Shown in pieces: positions 13,299-13,742 of a DNA stretch of 13,742 nt. The stretch lies in NCBI GenBank assembly GCA_023428805.1, contig JAEYWW010000038.1:1-13742 (forward strand). The letters run 5' to 3'. Below the pieces are notes generated by a model. The model worked only from the letters and a program-made list of their open reading frames with translations, had not been told where the DNA came from and did no database searches. This stretch comes from Armatimonadota bacterium (GTDB lineage: Bacteria; Armatimonadota; Fimbriimonadia; Fimbriimonadales; Fimbriimonadaceae). The first letter of the stretch is position 1; every line of letters begins with the position of its first letter. The translations under genes were made by a program, and so were the position numbers.

Positions 13299-13742
13299 CT
13301 CCGCAAGAGGTTCTCAATGCGACTTCGCTCGGCGATCTCATGCGTCGCGCCTGCCTCTGCTGGCCGGATCGTGTCGCGCAGATGCGCCCGGAGAAGGGCG
13401 GTGAATTCAAAAGCGTCCCCTACAAGGAGCTATGGGAGGAGGTCTGGACTTGGTCGCAGGCGCTGTCGACTTTCAACCTGAGTTCCGGCGACTGCATTCT
13501 CATCTTGGGCGAAAGCGGCTATGAGTGGGGATTGACCGATTGGGCCGCGCAGACACTTGGACTGATCGTCGTGCCGATCTATCCAACATTGCCCCCGGAT
13601 CAGGCGCAGTACATCGCCGACGATTGCCAGGCCAAGCTGCTTGTGGCCCAGACCTCCGCACATGCCGCCAAGGTTCAAGGAATCCCCACTACTCTGATGC
13701 GCCAGGAAGAAGGCCATGACTGGCTTTTGGGTCGTGCTGTTC
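13295..13742 (+). CDS. AMP-forming acyl-CoA synthetase, N-terminal part (3' end outside window)
   Basis: The first 149 codons of an adenylate-forming enzyme are present; the frame is still open at the window end. The protein begins with SLGDLMRRACLCWPDRVAQ, then YKELWEEVWTWSQALSTF, SGDCILILGESGYEWGLTDWAAQTLGLIVVPIYPTLPPDQAQYIADD (64-110) and AKLLVAQT. This matches the N-terminal domain of long-chain fatty-acid-CoA ligases, where VPIYPTL is characteristic. The ATP-binding TSGTTG loop and C-terminal lid lie beyond the window, so substrate class and completeness cannot be judged. It should activate a carboxylic acid, probably a fatty acid, with ATP and CoA. The ATG overlaps the rhodanese stop and has AGGA three bases from the ATG, close for a Shine-Dalgarno. 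Confidence 0.93.
   Translation, partial: MTPQEVLNATSLGDLMRRACLCWPDRVAQMRPEKGGEFKSVPYKELWEEVWTWSQALSTFNLSSGDCILILGESGYEWGLTDWAAQTLGLIVVPIYPTLPPDQAQYIADDCQAKLLVAQTSAHAAKVQGIPTTLMRQEEGHDWLLGRAV

Noticed and set aside
1..13742. CRISPR array, transposon, prophage, toxin-antitoxin pair or defence system
   Set aside because: I saw no regularly spaced repeats, transposase or integrase motifs, terminal inverted repeats or small toxin-like gene pairs; every gene has a housekeeping or envelope-type assignment.

Overview
This is a dense bacterial chromosomal window with at least eleven genes and very little intergenic DNA. I see no tRNA, rRNA, CRISPR array, transposon or phage gene. The base composition looks moderately GC-rich, and translational coupling by ATGA, GTGA or longer overlaps is common. 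The organism is not identified. RNase Y next to a YmdB-type phosphodiesterase is an arrangement familiar from Bacillus and other Gram-positive-side lineages. The DciA-type helicase-loader protein argues against a typical Firmicute. An under-sampled Terrabacteria lineage such as Armatimonadota is possible, but this is a low-confidence guess.

Left part, plus strand (1-7070): the 3' end of rny (RNA decay), a ymdB-like metallophosphoesterase, a secreted glycine-rich/PKD-domain protein of unknown role, cdsA (CDP-diacylglycerol synthesis), an ABC-2-type exporter ATPase without a permease beside it, and valS (valyl-tRNA synthetase). Two ParB-binding parS-type sites lie inside coding sequence here. 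One is a perfect 16-bp match in the ABC gene (4403-4418). The other has one mismatch and lies at the end of cdsA (3373-3388). A perfect 18-bp inverted repeat sits at the 5' end of the cdsA reading frame.

Middle part, minus strand (11575 down to 7058): an RDD-family membrane protein, then recF, dciA, comEC and a separate MBL-fold gene. recF, dciA, comEC and the MBL gene all overlap and look like one transcription unit. They join recombination/replication (RecF, DciA) to DNA uptake (ComEC). The ComEC function is divided over two reading frames: the membrane channel and the extracytoplasmic metallo-beta-lactamase domain. The MBL gene ends tail-to-tail over the last 13 bases of valS.

Right part, plus strand (11596-13742): a DUF58 protein divergent from the RDD gene with only 20 bp between the start codons, a single-domain rhodanese, and the first 149 codons of an AMP-forming acyl-CoA synthetase that runs off the window.

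The parS sites together with recF and dciA suggest that this region lies in the origin-proximal, ParB-loaded part of the chromosome. This is the most interesting reading of the window. I found no clear evidence for a wholly new multi-gene system. The best candidates for new biology are the secreted jelly-roll/PKD protein, the split comEC with its dense overlaps, and the hairpin at the start of cdsA.
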